Origin: UBA2883 sp964017965
GTDB taxonomy: Bacteria; Cyanobacteriota; Vampirovibrionia; Gastranaerophilales; Gastranaerophilaceae
Assembly (NCBI GenBank): GCA_964017965.1
Contig: CAXHNV010000004.1
Span: 124,001 to 188,000 of the forward strand
DNA: 64,000 bases
Direction of reading: 5' to 3'
The notes below the pieces were generated by a model, which was not told the origin of the DNA, made no database searches, and saw nothing but the letters and a program-made list of their open reading frames with translations. The position numbers and the translations under genes are program-made. This document shows, piece by piece, positions 1 to 8,988 of this stretch (position 1 is the stretch's first letter; each line of letters begins with the position of its first letter).

Positions 1-1
1 C

Positions 2-2221
2 ACAGTAAATGATGCAGCCGGATTACAAAAATTAGCTCAATTAGCTAACGCAACAAACACTGCCGGTACAACAATCATATTGGCTAACGATATCGATATG
101 AGCGGTGTTACAGGCTGGAGCGGTATTTCAAACTTTGCAGGTACTTTTGACGGTAACGGTCACAAAATCACTAACCTAACAGGTTCTCAAGGTTTATTCG
201 CATCTACAAGCAATGCAACTATTAAAAACATCGGTTTAGAAAACATCAACATCAATGGTTCTTCTTATGTTGGTGGTTTAATTGGCAATTCAGGTACAAA
301 CACCAATATTACAAATTGTTATACAACAGGTACAGTAAAAGGTACCGGTAGCAATGTTGGTGGCTTGGTTGGCGCACATAACGGTAACGGACGTTTTGAT
401 AATGTATATTCAAGTGCTAATACAACAGGTTCTTCAAACGTTGGTGGCTTAATCGGATATATGCACTGTGGTCCGGGTTCTGTATTTGATTTATTAAACT
501 GCTATGCAATTGGTAATGTTACCGGTACAACAAATGTTGGCGGATTAGCAGGTGATATGTATTACGATGAAGATTCTCGTAACACTGATATTACTGATAT
601 CGTTAACGCATATTCAGGCGGTAATGTATCAGGTACTGATAAAGTTGGTGGTTTTGTCGGTAATATTCTTTACTGGGGTGACGGCGGCGACTATTGTAAA
701 ATAATCAAATGTCAATCAACAGGTAAAGTAAACGGTACAAGCAATGTAGGTGCTTTTGCAGGTTCAATCATTGTTAAATTAGATAGCGGCGCAGGTTGGG
801 AATCTGATGATCAAAAATATGTTAACTTCATCGATTCAGGTTATGCAAACAACACAGGTGCATCATCACCTTATGGTTGTATCTATGATTCTGATGGTAA
901 TGACGTAACTCCTTTGGTTCAATCTACAGGTTCTACCGGTGGTCTTGTTTCATTCCAAATGGCAGGTTCTATCCCTTCTATCAACTCTGACGGTTCAGGC
1001 GACTTTATGCAAAACATTATCGCAGCTTTAATTAAAGCAGGCGAATACGACCCTTGCGATCCTGAAGTTTCTGCAGCAGACAAAACAGCTATGGAAACAA
1101 AAGTTAAAAACTTCCTTAAATCATTCTCTGATAACGATGCAGACAACGCAAAATTATGGTACTTAAACACCGCTATCAACGAATTCATTAACGGTACAGG
1201 CTCTGCAAACTTAGGTTCTGCTCTTGCTCAAGATATTAACAACGGTACAAAAACTGCTACAGCTGCGTTCCAAACAGGTGCAGCTCTAGACGGTAAAGTT
1301 GGCAGAGGCGTTGCTTCAGGTAACACTGTTCATTCAGGTACTCACAATATCCAAAAAGGTGAAATAGAAATCCCTTCTGTTTCAAATATCGCAACATCAT
1401 TATTCTATGCACTTAAAAAATCAGGCAACGAAGTTGCACAAGCTGATATCAATACCTGGATAGCTCAATACAACACTTCTAATGCAACAGACAAACAATA
1501 CCTTGCAAACCTAAACAACGATATTCAACAAGGTACTAATATGGCAGCAATCGCAGCATCAATCAATGCAGGTACTAAATATACAAACAACGCAATGTAT
1601 GACACTAAAGACTATGATATTAAATTTGCTGCTAACCAAACAATCACTCCTACTTACGATAAGAAAACTATTCAAGAATGGGACGGAACTTACGTTCAAG
1701 TATTTGATCACTACGATGAAGTATTTGACCACAACGAATACTTCTGGGACACAACTGACCCTGATATTGCTAATGCAATCGCTATGTATGCAATGATTAA
1801 ACGCGGTGTAACAGTTGTTACAGATGAACAAGCTGCAAGCTATACATGGTTAGTAAATATGGTTAATGTTGGTGAAGCTGTATTCACAACTTTCAACCCT
1901 GAACAAGTTGCAGCATTTGCTAATATGTCAGAAGACGCTATTAACAATATGTCTGACGCTGAATACGAAGAATTTATGGGTATCAAAAACACATCAGTTT
2001 CAGTAGAAACTTTCATTATGGAAGTATCTGATGAAAAAGATTTGAAAAAAGCTGAAGCTCAATATGAAGCAGATATGTTGAAAATCAACAAAAAAGACAG
2101 ATACTACGATACACAATTAGCTGCTATCGAAAATGAAAGAACAGCTATTATCGACGAAACTGAAACATTAAAAACTGTTATCAAAGATAACGTTGACAGA
2201 ACATTCAAATTGTTCTCATAA
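2..2221 (+). CDS. GLUG-repeat surface-type protein, 5' end outside window
   Basis: The reading frame is open from base 2, so the true start lies left of the window. Nucleotides 140-830 encode at least six copies of a motif of the form (S/T/D)xVG(G/A)(L/F)xG, for example NVGGLVG and NVGGLAG. This is the GLUG-type repeat known from bacterial surface and adhesin proteins, which usually forms a beta-solenoid. The region is rich in Gly, Thr, Ser and Asn. A helical central part follows, and the last 60 residues (from about 2039) form a charged coiled-coil-like module ending RTFKLFS. The same C-terminal module ends the protein at 10755-11675, so the two belong to one modular family. No terminator is obvious before the next gene, which starts 53 bp downstream. 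Function is unknown; an exported or surface structural role is inference. Confidence 0.8.
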   Translation, partial: TVNDAAGLQKLAQLANATNTAGTTIILANDIDMSGVTGWSGISNFAGTFDGNGHKITNLTGSQGLFASTSNATIKNIGLENININGSSYVGGLIGNSGTNTNITNCYTTGTVKGTGSNVGGLVGAHNGNGRFDNVYSSANTTGSSNVGGLIGYMHCGPGSVFDLLNCYAIGNVTGTTNVGGLAGDMYYDEDSRNTDITDIVNAYSGGNVSGTDKVGGFVGNILYWGDGGDYCKIIKCQSTGKVNGTSNVGAFAGSIIVKLDSGAGWESDDQKYVNFIDSGYANNTGASSPYGCIYDSDGNDVTPLVQSTGSTGGLVSFQMAGSIPSINSDGSGDFMQNIIAALIKAGEYDPCDPEVSAADKTAMETKVKNFLKSFSDNDADNAKLWYLNTAINEFINGTGSANLGSALAQDINNGTKTATAAFQTGAALDGKVGRGVASGNTVHSGTHNIQKGEIEIPSVSNIATSLFYALKKSGNEVAQADINTWIAQYNTSNATDKQYLANLNNDIQQGTNMAAIAASINAGTKYTNNAMYDTKDYDIKFAANQTITPTYDKKTIQEWDGTYVQVFDHYDEVFDHNEYFWDTTDPDIANAIAMYAMIKRGVTVVTDEQAASYTWLVNMVNVGEAVFTTFNPEQVAAFANMSEDAINNMSDAEYEEFMGIKNTSVSVETFIMEVSDEKDLKKAEAQYEADMLKINKKDRYYDTQLAAIENERTAIIDETETLKTVIKDNVDRTFKLFS

Positions 2222-2274
2222 TCTATACCTTCCCAGCTAATTGAAAAATACCATTAAAAGCTAAAAATAAGATT

Positions 2275-3627
2275 ATGAAAGTTGTAATTATAGGAGGCGT
2301 AGCAGCAGGCGCAAAAGCTGCCGCCAAAGCAAAAAGAATGTTACCTGATGCTCAGGTAGATATTTATACAAAAGATACACACGTATCATATTCTTCGTGT
2401 GGTCTGCCTTACTATGTTCAAGGCAACTTTGAAGACTACCATAAACTAATAATAAGAACCCCTGAAAAATTTAAACAAGACGGTATTGATGTTCATCTTT
2501 TAAGCGAAGTTATAAAGATAATGCCTGAAAAAAAAGAGATAATAGTACTTGACTTAGAAAAAAACACTGCTTATCCTGTATATTATGACAAATTAGTTGT
2601 TGCAACAGGTGCATATCCGATTGTTCCAAAGATAAAAAATGTTACTCTAAAAAATGTGTTTACACTAAGAACGCTAGAAGACGGTATTGCCTTAAGAGAA
2701 AAACTCAGAGAATCCTCAAAAGCTGTAATTGTAGGTGGTGGATATATCGGACTTGAATTACTTGAAGCGTTTGTATCAAATAATGTTTCTACAACATTGA
2801 TAGAAAGCAATCCTCTAATAATGCCGGCACTTGATAGTGAAATAGCAAAACTTGTGCAAGACTACGCACTATCATATAAACCGGATTTAACCCACATAAT
2901 AAATAACGACAGAGTTGTAGAAATAATAGGTGATGATGAAGTAACTGCTGTCAAAACAGAATCTGGACAAATAATAGAAACAGACCTGGTTCTTCTATCT
3001 GTGGGAGTAAAACCCGCTGTTGAACTGGCAGTCTCAGCAGGAATAGAACTTGGTTCAACAGGGGCAATAAAAGTAAACAGCAGAATGGAAACAAACGTTC
3101 CTGATATATATGCTTGTGGTGACTGTATAGAAGAAGTTTATACAATGACGCTTACACCTGCGTGGATACCTTTAGGTTCTACCGCAAACAAAGAAGGACG
3201 CTGTGCAGCAATTAACCTTGCAGGAGGCGTAGATGATTTCGAAGGAGTATTAGGTTCCAGTGTGACAAAATATTTTGACCTTACAATATCAATGACAGGG
3301 TTTACAGAAAAAACGGCTCGCCAAATGGGGTTTGACGCAATCTCAGTGACTATAACAAAACGTGATAAAGCAGGTTATATGCCTGAAGTTGAAAACGTAA
3401 CCCTAAAACTCGTTGTTGATAGACGTTCACATAAACTGCTCGGCGGACAGGCAATCGGCTGCGGAGACGCTGATAAACGTATAAATACTCTATCAACTGC
3501 ACTATTAAAACAAATGACCGTTGAAGAACTCGCAGGAGCTGATATAACATATTCACCTGCATTCTCAACATCAATAGACCCGCTGATTTCAGCAGCCAGA
3601 CTTGTTATCGATAAACTTAGAGGTTAA
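2275..3627 (+). CDS. CoA-disulfide reductase / NADH oxidase-family FAD oxidoreductase
   Basis: A 450-residue pyridine nucleotide-disulfide oxidoreductase of the single-cysteine class. The N-terminus has the FAD Rossmann motif (VVIIGGVAAG, residues 3-12). The redox cysteine sits at C42 in SYSSCGLPYYV, the arrangement of CoA-disulfide reductase, NADH oxidase and NADH peroxidase. A second dinucleotide-binding motif (VIVGGGYIGL, 151-160) binds NAD(P)H, and IYACGDC (278-284) is the second FAD motif. The C-terminal dimerisation domain ends with SPAFSTSIDPL, similar to the tail that carries active-site tyrosines in CoA-disulfide reductases. The likely role is reduction of CoA disulfide, polysulfide, O2 or peroxide in the cytoplasm, protecting an anaerobe from oxidants. 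The exact substrate cannot be set from sequence. The start has only a weak Shine-Dalgarno sequence. The stop codon abuts the stop of the convergent gene. Confidence 0.88.
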   Translation: MKVVIIGGVAAGAKAAAKAKRMLPDAQVDIYTKDTHVSYSSCGLPYYVQGNFEDYHKLIIRTPEKFKQDGIDVHLLSEVIKIMPEKKEIIVLDLEKNTAYPVYYDKLVVATGAYPIVPKIKNVTLKNVFTLRTLEDGIALREKLRESSKAVIVGGGYIGLELLEAFVSNNVSTTLIESNPLIMPALDSEIAKLVQDYALSYKPDLTHIINNDRVVEIIGDDEVTAVKTESGQIIETDLVLLSVGVKPAVELAVSAGIELGSTGAIKVNSRMETNVPDIYACGDCIEEVYTMTLTPAWIPLGSTANKEGRCAAINLAGGVDDFEGVLGSSVTKYFDLTISMTGFTEKTARQMGFDAISVTITKRDKAGYMPEVENVTLKLVVDRRSHKLLGGQAIGCGDADKRINTLSTALLKQMTVEELAGADITYSPAFSTSIDPLISAARLVIDKLRG

Positions 3628-4431
3628 TTATTTTAAACCCCATTTCTCTCTAAGGGCATTAAGCTTACCCTGTTTATCCATATCGGTAATAACATTATTA
3701 ACCGTATTCAAAAGAGTTGCAGATTCATCTGTTTTTCTAAACGCAACCCCGTAAAAATCTTTAGAATATTTTCTAGAGATTATTTGAACACCTGAATCAG
3801 CTAACGCAAAACGTCTAAGAATAGCGTCATCTGAAGTAATAGCTAATACATCGCCTCGTTTCAAAGCTTGGTAAGCTTCATCATAACTCTTATACCCCAA
3901 AACTTTTGCAGTCGGTAATAAGAACTTCATTGTCTGCTCTGCTGTTGAACCAAAGATTACACCAACTTTTTTATCACTCAAATCCGCCATTGAACGAACC
4001 GGACTTCCGGTTCTAACCAATAATGTTTGTCCCGTCAAATAATATGGTTTTGAAAAATTAACAGATTGCAAACGATTCTGGTTAATAGTAAGCGTAGCTA
4101 TAACCATATCCAATTTATTTAGATTTAGCAAATACAACCTGTTATTATCAGATACAGGTACAAATTTAACTTTTTGCGGATCATGAAATATCTCTCTGGC
4201 AATCTCGTGAGCTATATCAACATCAAAACCTGAAATAGTACCTGAACCGTCAATAAATCCGAAAGGCTTTGTATCTGTTTTTACACCAACGATAATATAA
4301 CCTCGCTTAGTAACAGTTTTGTATAAATCTTCCGTTTTTTTATTTGCTGCATCATTAAAATAATCAACAGCATAAAACACACCAAAGATAACTATAGCAA
4401 GTATTAATAGTACTAATGTTCCTCGTTTCAT
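3628..4431 (-). CDS. Periplasmic amino-acid-type solute-binding protein
   Basis: A 267-residue protein of the SBP_bac_3 family (GlnH/ArtJ-like), the receptor component of polar amino acid ABC transporters. Residues 5-22 form a hydrophobic N-terminal segment with no lipobox cysteine, so it is either a signal peptide or an uncleaved inner-membrane anchor. The binding domain begins near residue 45 (RGYIIVGVKTDTKPFGF) and has the family block SGFDVDIAHEIAREIF near 68-83. It ends EKWGLK. No permease or ATPase gene is adjacent, so partner subunits must be encoded elsewhere, or the protein serves as a stand-alone sensor. It is transcribed divergently from the gene at 4526. Its stop codon directly abuts the stop codon at 3625-3627, with no room for a terminator. 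Confidence 0.85.
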   Translation of the reverse strand: MKRGTLVLLILAIVIFGVFYAVDYFNDAANKKTEDLYKTVTKRGYIIVGVKTDTKPFGFIDGSGTISGFDVDIAHEIAREIFHDPQKVKFVPVSDNNRLYLLNLNKLDMVIATLTINQNRLQSVNFSKPYYLTGQTLLVRTGSPVRSMADLSDKKVGVIFGSTAEQTMKFLLPTAKVLGYKSYDEAYQALKRGDVLAITSDDAILRRFALADSGVQIISRKYSKDFYGVAFRKTDESATLLNTVNNVITDMDKQGKLNALREKWGLK

Positions 4432-4479
4432 AACTATATTATGCCATTTTTATACATTTTTGTAAATATATTATAAAAT

Positions 4480-4519
4480 ATTAACAGATTCATCAATATA
4501 TGCTAAACTAAAGCAGGAG
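4480..4519 (+). promoter_or_regulatory. Promoter and strong ribosome-binding site of the 4526 operon
   Basis: A TTAACA -35-like box near 4481 lies 17 bp before a TAAACT -10-like box preceded by TG (TGCTAAACT). An AGGAGG ribosome-binding site follows a few bases later, ahead of the ATG at 4526. The same TGCTAAACT precedes dnaB at about 11946. Confidence 0.55.
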
Positions 4520-4525
4520 GGCAAA

Positions 4526-4933
4526 ATGAAAGCTGTAGAATATTTTATGCAAGGTAACTCTTGCTCAGAAAGTGTAATATTAGAAGCCTGTGATAAAGGT
4601 TATTGTTCACGTGACTTGTTAAGTGTAGCAACAAGTTTTTCCGGAGGAATCGGCTCAGGTTGTTTATGCGGTGCTGTTTCAGCATCACTAATGGTTATAG
4701 GGAACCTTTTCGGAAAAGAGAATTCTAACAACAATCCCGTTATAGCAAGAAAACTCGCACAAGAGTTTATGACAAAATTTAAAGAATCCCACAAAGCAAC
4801 TTGCTGCAGAGTGCTTTCAAGAGGGTTTGAAATGGGTTCTCCCGAAAGAAAAAAACACTGTTGCAACTTTGTTGAATTTTGTTCAAATCTATTAGAAAAC
4901 GTTATTGAAAAAGAAACGATTAAGCATGAGTAA
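4526..4933 (+). CDS. C_GCAxxG_C_C family redox-type protein
   Basis: A 135-residue protein of the C_GCAxxG_C_C family, small proteins thought to be redox-active or metal-binding and widespread in anaerobes. Ten cysteines are visible: C13, C22, C27, the pair in GCLCGA (C46, C48), C93-C94, C112-C113 and C119. The pattern is the family signature, although the biochemical role of the family is not established. It has a strong AGGAGG ribosome-binding site and is the first gene of an operon: its last 8 bases overlap the start of the formyltransferase gene, which predicts translational coupling. No signal peptide is visible, so it should act in the cytoplasm. Confidence 0.85.
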   Translation: MKAVEYFMQGNSCSESVILEACDKGYCSRDLLSVATSFSGGIGSGCLCGAVSASLMVIGNLFGKENSNNNPVIARKLAQEFMTKFKESHKATCCRVLSRGFEMGSPERKKHCCNFVEFCSNLLENVIEKETIKHE

Positions 4934-5858
4934 AAAGAGAATTTTAATTATAGGCGTGCCTGATATGGCATACATGGGTGTAGACGCTCTTCAAAGAGCA
5001 GGAGTTAATATAGTCGGTGTTATGGGTCCATTGAAAACTCACAATACTTATAACGCGTTCAAATCCTTTGTTGAAACCCGAAACCTTAATTTTATCGAAT
5101 ATGACAACCTAAAATCACCTGATTTATATAAAACAATAACTGATATGGATGTCGATTTAGCAGTCGTATTCTCGTTCAATAATAAGATTCCAAAAGAATT
5201 CATTGACTTAATGAAAGACGGAATTCTGAATATGCACCCGTCTTTATTGCCTGAATATCGAGGCGGCAACCCTTATTCCAGAGTTATTATGAACGGAGAA
5301 AAAGAAACAGGTGTAACAGTTCACTTTATGTCAGAAAACTTTGATGAAGGCGATATCGTTGCTCAGGTAAAATGCCCTGTTGATGAATTTGAGACAATGG
5401 GTACTATATTTAATAAAACTAACTACTTAGGAATAAGTCTTATGTTATCTGTTCTTGCTGAGTATGAAAAGACAGGAAGTTTGCCGTGTCATCCTCAACC
5501 GCAAGGTGAATTTAAAACTGCAAAAAATATTTCAGATGAAGAATTTTATATAAATTTTAATAAGACAGCTATTGAACTTGAACGTCAAATCAGGGCATTG
5601 AATCCGTTCTTAAGCTGTTATACATATTATAAAAGACAGGTTTTAAAAATATTTAAAGCTAAAGTTGAAGATTGTGAAATTCCTGAAAACGCAATAAATG
5701 GAGAAATCATCAAAATTGAAAACAACAAGCTTTATATAAAAACAAAAGAGGGTGCATTATGCCCTGAAGCTCTTCAATACGGAGTACTTTTCTCCGGAAC
5801 AATTGAAGACTTTATCAATATTGCACAACCAAAAGTAGGGGAGATTATAGGAACATAA
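4926..5858 (+). CDS. Formyltransferase (Fmt/ArnA-like)
   Basis: A 310-residue member of the 10-formyltetrahydrofolate-dependent formyltransferase family. The N-terminal catalytic domain carries the diagnostic block LNMHPSLLPEYRGGNP (101-116) with catalytic N102 and H104, and D140 in NFDEGDIV. A C-terminal OB-type domain follows from about residue 200. The ATG at 4926 is preferred over an upstream TTG because it overlaps the previous stop by 8 bp and places the GxxxxxxMG Rossmann-like start at residue 10. Methionyl-tRNA formyltransferase is possible, but the first motif (LIIGVPDMAYMG) is atypical for Fmt, and the neighbours suggest a formyltransferase acting on a sugar or another small amine. 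Substrate not assigned. Confidence 0.82.
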   Translation: MSKKRILIIGVPDMAYMGVDALQRAGVNIVGVMGPLKTHNTYNAFKSFVETRNLNFIEYDNLKSPDLYKTITDMDVDLAVVFSFNNKIPKEFIDLMKDGILNMHPSLLPEYRGGNPYSRVIMNGEKETGVTVHFMSENFDEGDIVAQVKCPVDEFETMGTIFNKTNYLGISLMLSVLAEYEKTGSLPCHPQPQGEFKTAKNISDEEFYINFNKTAIELERQIRALNPFLSCYTYYKRQVLKIFKAKVEDCEIPENAINGEIIKIENNKLYIKTKEGALCPEALQYGVLFSGTIEDFINIAQPKVGEIIGT

Positions 5859-5860
5859 AC

Positions 5861-6679
5861 ATGGATAAACTAAATTTTGTCACAGCCGGAATGCCATTAG
5901 CAACAGCAAATAAAGGCTATAAAAGAGCATTAGAAATTTTAAAAGAACTTAACTTAGACGGATTAGAACTGGAGTTTGTACACGGAGTTCGAATTTCTGA
6001 TGACAGCAAAGATACCGTTAAACAATCTGATTTAACAAAAACTATTCACGCACCATTTTATATAAACCTGAATTCTAAAGAGCCTGAAAAAGTGGAAGCA
6101 AGCGCTCAAAGGATATTAGAAACAGCAAGAATTGCAGATTATATAGGTGCATTCAGCATAACTTATCACGCAGGATTTTATCTTGGTATGGATAAGGAAG
6201 TTGTTTATAACAATATTAGAAAGCAAACCGAATTCATAACTTCAACATTAAAAGAAGAAAATATCAATGTTTGGGTAAGACCTGAAACAACAGGTAAAGC
6301 AACCCAATGGGGTGATTTAGACGAAATAGTTTCGTTATCTAAAGAGTTTGAAAGAGTATTGCCTTGCGTAGACTTTTCACACTTACATGCTCGATATAAC
6401 GGAGAGTGTAATACTTATGATGAGTTTGCACAAGTGTTTGAAAAAATAGGTACTGAATTAGGCTCTAACGCTTTAGAGAATTTTCATGCGCATGTTGCAG
6501 GGATTGCATACTCTGCTAAAGGTGAAAAACATCACCTTAACCTTGAAGAATCTGATTTTAACTACAAAGATTTGCTAAAAGCATTCAAAGCGTTTGATGT
6601 AAAAGGTGTTGTGGTTTGTGAAAGCCCTAACATCGAAACAGATTGTCAACTTTTAAAACAGTATTATATGTCATTATAA
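5861..6679 (+). CDS. Endonuclease IV-like TIM-barrel protein
   Basis: A 272-residue TIM barrel of the AP endonuclease family 2 / xylose isomerase-like superfamily. The metal-binding positions of endonuclease IV are largely recognisable: H63 (TIHAPFY), H103 (TYHAGF), E142 (RPETTGK), D171 and H174 (VDFSHLHA), H209 or H211 (FHAHV), H224/H225 and E254 (VVCESPN). This resembles the shorter endonuclease IV-like proteins of archaea and anaerobes rather than enterobacterial Nfo. The predicted activity is cleavage 5' of abasic sites in DNA using three metal ions, although sugar isomerases share the fold. It starts 2 bp after the formyltransferase stop, so the two are co-translated. Its stop overlaps the stop of the convergent porin gene. 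Confidence 0.8.
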   Translation: MDKLNFVTAGMPLATANKGYKRALEILKELNLDGLELEFVHGVRISDDSKDTVKQSDLTKTIHAPFYINLNSKEPEKVEASAQRILETARIADYIGAFSITYHAGFYLGMDKEVVYNNIRKQTEFITSTLKEENINVWVRPETTGKATQWGDLDEIVSLSKEFERVLPCVDFSHLHARYNGECNTYDEFAQVFEKIGTELGSNALENFHAHVAGIAYSAKGEKHHLNLEESDFNYKDLLKAFKAFDVKGVVVCESPNIETDCQLLKQYYMSL

Positions 6680-7906
6680 CAAGATTTGTGTACCAACTAA
6701 GATTTGATGAGAATCTCTTGCGTCTTGACGCTGACAGTAAACATAGTTAAGCATCAATCTGAGCGCCTGACCTTTTAGGGAATAAGTCAGCCCTGCAGTA
6801 TACTCACGTGAATAGTTATGTTTAATCTCTTCATTAGGGTCATAGCTATCATATCTTGCAAGGATTTCAAGTTTTGGAGTAAGTCTGTATGCAACAGTTG
6901 CAAAAAGACCACTGGACTTAGTCAATGTTGGACCGGCGCCTGCATTCGAACCATTTGCGTGCATATATTCAAATTTAGCCCAGAACTTCTTGTATTCATA
7001 ACCTGCATATAAACCTGACAAGAAATAATCTGTATGGTTTCTACCGGCAGAAATCCCCCCCCCTGTAACAAGTTTACCGTATCTTCCGTCGGTCATACCC
7101 AACGGTTTAAAGTTAACCCAGCCGTTAAACTCTGCTCCGGGGAAGAATGATTGGAAAAACGTATCAGAAGAGTAACCGCCAATATCATATTCTACAAGTT
7201 TATAATCACCCTTTACTCTAACCCCGAATTTACGAATGTTAGAAAGGTTTCTCGCAGCTTGAGAACGGTTAATCAACGGTAACGTATAGATACTTGCTCT
7301 ACCTTCATCACCAATACCTACACGGGAGTTACCAAACATAATAGTATGGTGAGAGAGTCTTGTTGTTTGGATATAAGCATCCTGTAAGAATTGTGACATA
7401 AAGCTTCTGTTATGTTGCGGGGTAGGATCCACTATAAACCTGAAACTTTCTTTGCCGCCCCTAAAAGTACCGTCTAATAAAATATTTATTAAGCTGTTTT
7501 CATAAACAGTATTTCCCTTACCTTTTTCAGGGATTGTAGTATTAAATGTTCCGTGATAAGCTCCCCAGAGATAAATCTTTTCTAAAGGTCCCGATTCAAA
7601 AGTTTTTGTCGTATAGTTTTTAAGTAAACTTGTTGTTTTATCAGTTCTTTCAGCTTCCAAATGATAAAGTTTTGAAATACCTCTCGAAAAAGCGTTATTG
7701 ATTAAAAAATTAGGATTTTGTTCTTGTGGAACATCTTCAATAATCTGTTGTCGTTCAACATCAGAAAAAAGTTTTTTCTCCGGTTCAACAATAGCAATAT
7801 TAGACCTGACAGAATCATCCGTCAGGTCCAAAACAATCTCTTCTGCTGCATTACATAACGAAACTGTTTGTATAAATGCTATTATTAGTATTAAAAACTT
7901 TTTCAT
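6674..7906 (-). CDS. Outer-membrane porin, OprO/OprP-like
   Basis: A 410-residue predicted beta-barrel with a cleavable signal peptide (residues 1 to about 20, ending SLCNA). After a charged periplasmic or linker part (20-90), the sequence alternates polar and hydrophobic residues in short strands rich in Tyr, Phe and Gly. The C-terminal strands (LEILARYDSYDP, YTAGLTYSLKGQALRLML) resemble the phosphate-selective porin O/P family. The protein should form an outer-membrane pore for small anions. Its ATG overlaps the stop codon of the formate channel gene in an ATGA arrangement, so the two are translationally coupled and may form a route for formate or nitrite across both membranes (inference). 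It supports a diderm envelope. Confidence 0.8.
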   Translation of the reverse strand: MKKFLILIIAFIQTVSLCNAAEEIVLDLTDDSVRSNIAIVEPEKKLFSDVERQQIIEDVPQEQNPNFLINNAFSRGISKLYHLEAERTDKTTSLLKNYTTKTFESGPLEKIYLWGAYHGTFNTTIPEKGKGNTVYENSLINILLDGTFRGGKESFRFIVDPTPQHNRSFMSQFLQDAYIQTTRLSHHTIMFGNSRVGIGDEGRASIYTLPLINRSQAARNLSNIRKFGVRVKGDYKLVEYDIGGYSSDTFFQSFFPGAEFNGWVNFKPLGMTDGRYGKLVTGGGISAGRNHTDYFLSGLYAGYEYKKFWAKFEYMHANGSNAGAGPTLTKSSGLFATVAYRLTPKLEILARYDSYDPNEEIKHNYSREYTAGLTYSLKGQALRLMLNYVYCQRQDARDSHQILVGTQILL

Positions 7907-8751
7907 TTTTCATCTCTAAGATAAGCAATCCAAAATAATAATACCACAAATACTAATGCGCCGACAATGTTACCTAAAGTAACAGGCACAAGATTGTGTA
8001 CAAAGAATGAATGCCATGAAAGAGTTGATAATTGTTCTGCTGAAAGTCCTGAAAGGCTAACAACGTGCGGAACAGATTTCATAAATATGCCGCTTGGAAT
8101 AAAAAACATATTTGCAATACTGTGCTCATAACCTGATGCAACGAATGTTGTAATAGGGAAGAATATTGCAAATATTTTACCTATAACTCTTTTAGAGCTT
8201 GTAGCCATCCAAACAGCTAAACAAACCAGCCAGTTACACATAATCCCTCTGCAAAACGCTTCGCAGAATGAGAGATTAACCTTCGCATGAGCTGTTAGCA
8301 ACGTATTTACACCGAGTGCATCGTGAGCGTTGTGGCATAAAGCACCGTAGAATACAAATGCCGCAAGAACAATTGAACCAACAAAGTTACCTATGTAAAC
8401 AATTGACCAGCTTCGGAACAACTGCAACCAAGATATTTTCTTTTCGATAACAGAAAACATCATCATAACATTACCGGTAAACAGTTCTGCACCTGTAAGA
8501 ACAACCATAATCAAACCGGTAGCAAAAATCATTGCCCCGATAAGTTTTGCAAGTCCCCAGAACGGGATACCGGTTGAAACAGTCAAACTAGCTTGTGCAC
8601 CGTAAGCAATAAACGCACCCGCAGCAATTGCAAGCGCAAACATTTTTGTCTTTTTAAAATTAGCCTTAGCAGGCATAACTTTTTCACAGAAACCGTGAGC
8701 AACTTCCGCAGGAGCAACACAATCTCTATTGTCTAAATTCTCATTTGTCAT
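7903..8751 (-). CDS. focA: Formate/nitrite transporter (FocA/NirC family)
   Basis: A 282-residue integral membrane protein of the formate-nitrite transporter family, with six predicted helices. The family blocks are visible in GAELFTGNVMMM (the first FNT signature) and near ASGYEHSIANMFFIP (the second signature, which contains the conserved pore His). These pentameric channels export or import formate, nitrite or hydrosulfide; formate export is the usual role in fermenters. An ATG at 8751 with AGGAGA seven bases upstream is preferred to a TTG seven codons further up. The gene ends in an ATGA overlap with the porin gene. The formate versus nitrite preference is not decidable here. Confidence 0.93.
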   Translation of the reverse strand: MTNENLDNRDCVAPAEVAHGFCEKVMPAKANFKKTKMFALAIAAGAFIAYGAQASLTVSTGIPFWGLAKLIGAMIFATGLIMVVLTGAELFTGNVMMMFSVIEKKISWLQLFRSWSIVYIGNFVGSIVLAAFVFYGALCHNAHDALGVNTLLTAHAKVNLSFCEAFCRGIMCNWLVCLAVWMATSSKRVIGKIFAIFFPITTFVASGYEHSIANMFFIPSGIFMKSVPHVVSLSGLSAEQLSTLSWHSFFVHNLVPVTLGNIVGALVFVVLLFWIAYLRDEK

Positions 8752-8831
8752 TTTGTATATTCTCCTATCCAATTTAAGTCAACATTATTCTATAACTTTA
8801 ACAAGAATTTTCAAGAGGGAATTACAAAATC

Positions 8832-8988
8832 AAAGAGAGTGGCAAAAAGCGCCACTCTCACCGTATTACGACGAGCTAAAAAGCTCATACGGAACTACAA
8901 AACGAATGTAAGATTGATATTTACGCTCCGGATTTTATAATAGTTCATCCGGAAAGTTGCAAGTGCTAATCACAAAACGTAAATATTA
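8832..8988 (-). terminator. Structured spacer between hsp20 and focA, with terminator-type hairpin
   Basis: This 237-bp gap (8752-8988) holds several inverted repeats. GAGAGTGGC (8835-8843) pairs with GCCACTCTC (8851-8859), a perfect 9-bp stem followed on the minus strand by a U-rich tract; it is the likely terminator of hsp20. Next, CCGTAT (8861-8866) and GAGCT (8873-8877) pair with AGCTC (8882-8886) and ATACGG (8887-8892). Finally an ATATTTACG / CGTAAATAT pair (about 8916-8924 and 8978-8986) encloses two TCCGGA palindromes. Confidence 0.55.

Noticed and set aside
140..830. GLUG repeats as a DNA tandem repeat or phase-variable array
   Set aside because: The repeat is at protein level only; the DNA copies differ too much for slippage.
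8964..8980. AAGTGCTAATC near hsp20, resembling half of a CIRCE operator
   Set aside because: The partner half (TTAGCACTC at the 9-bp spacing) is missing, and the site lies downstream, not upstream, of hsp20.
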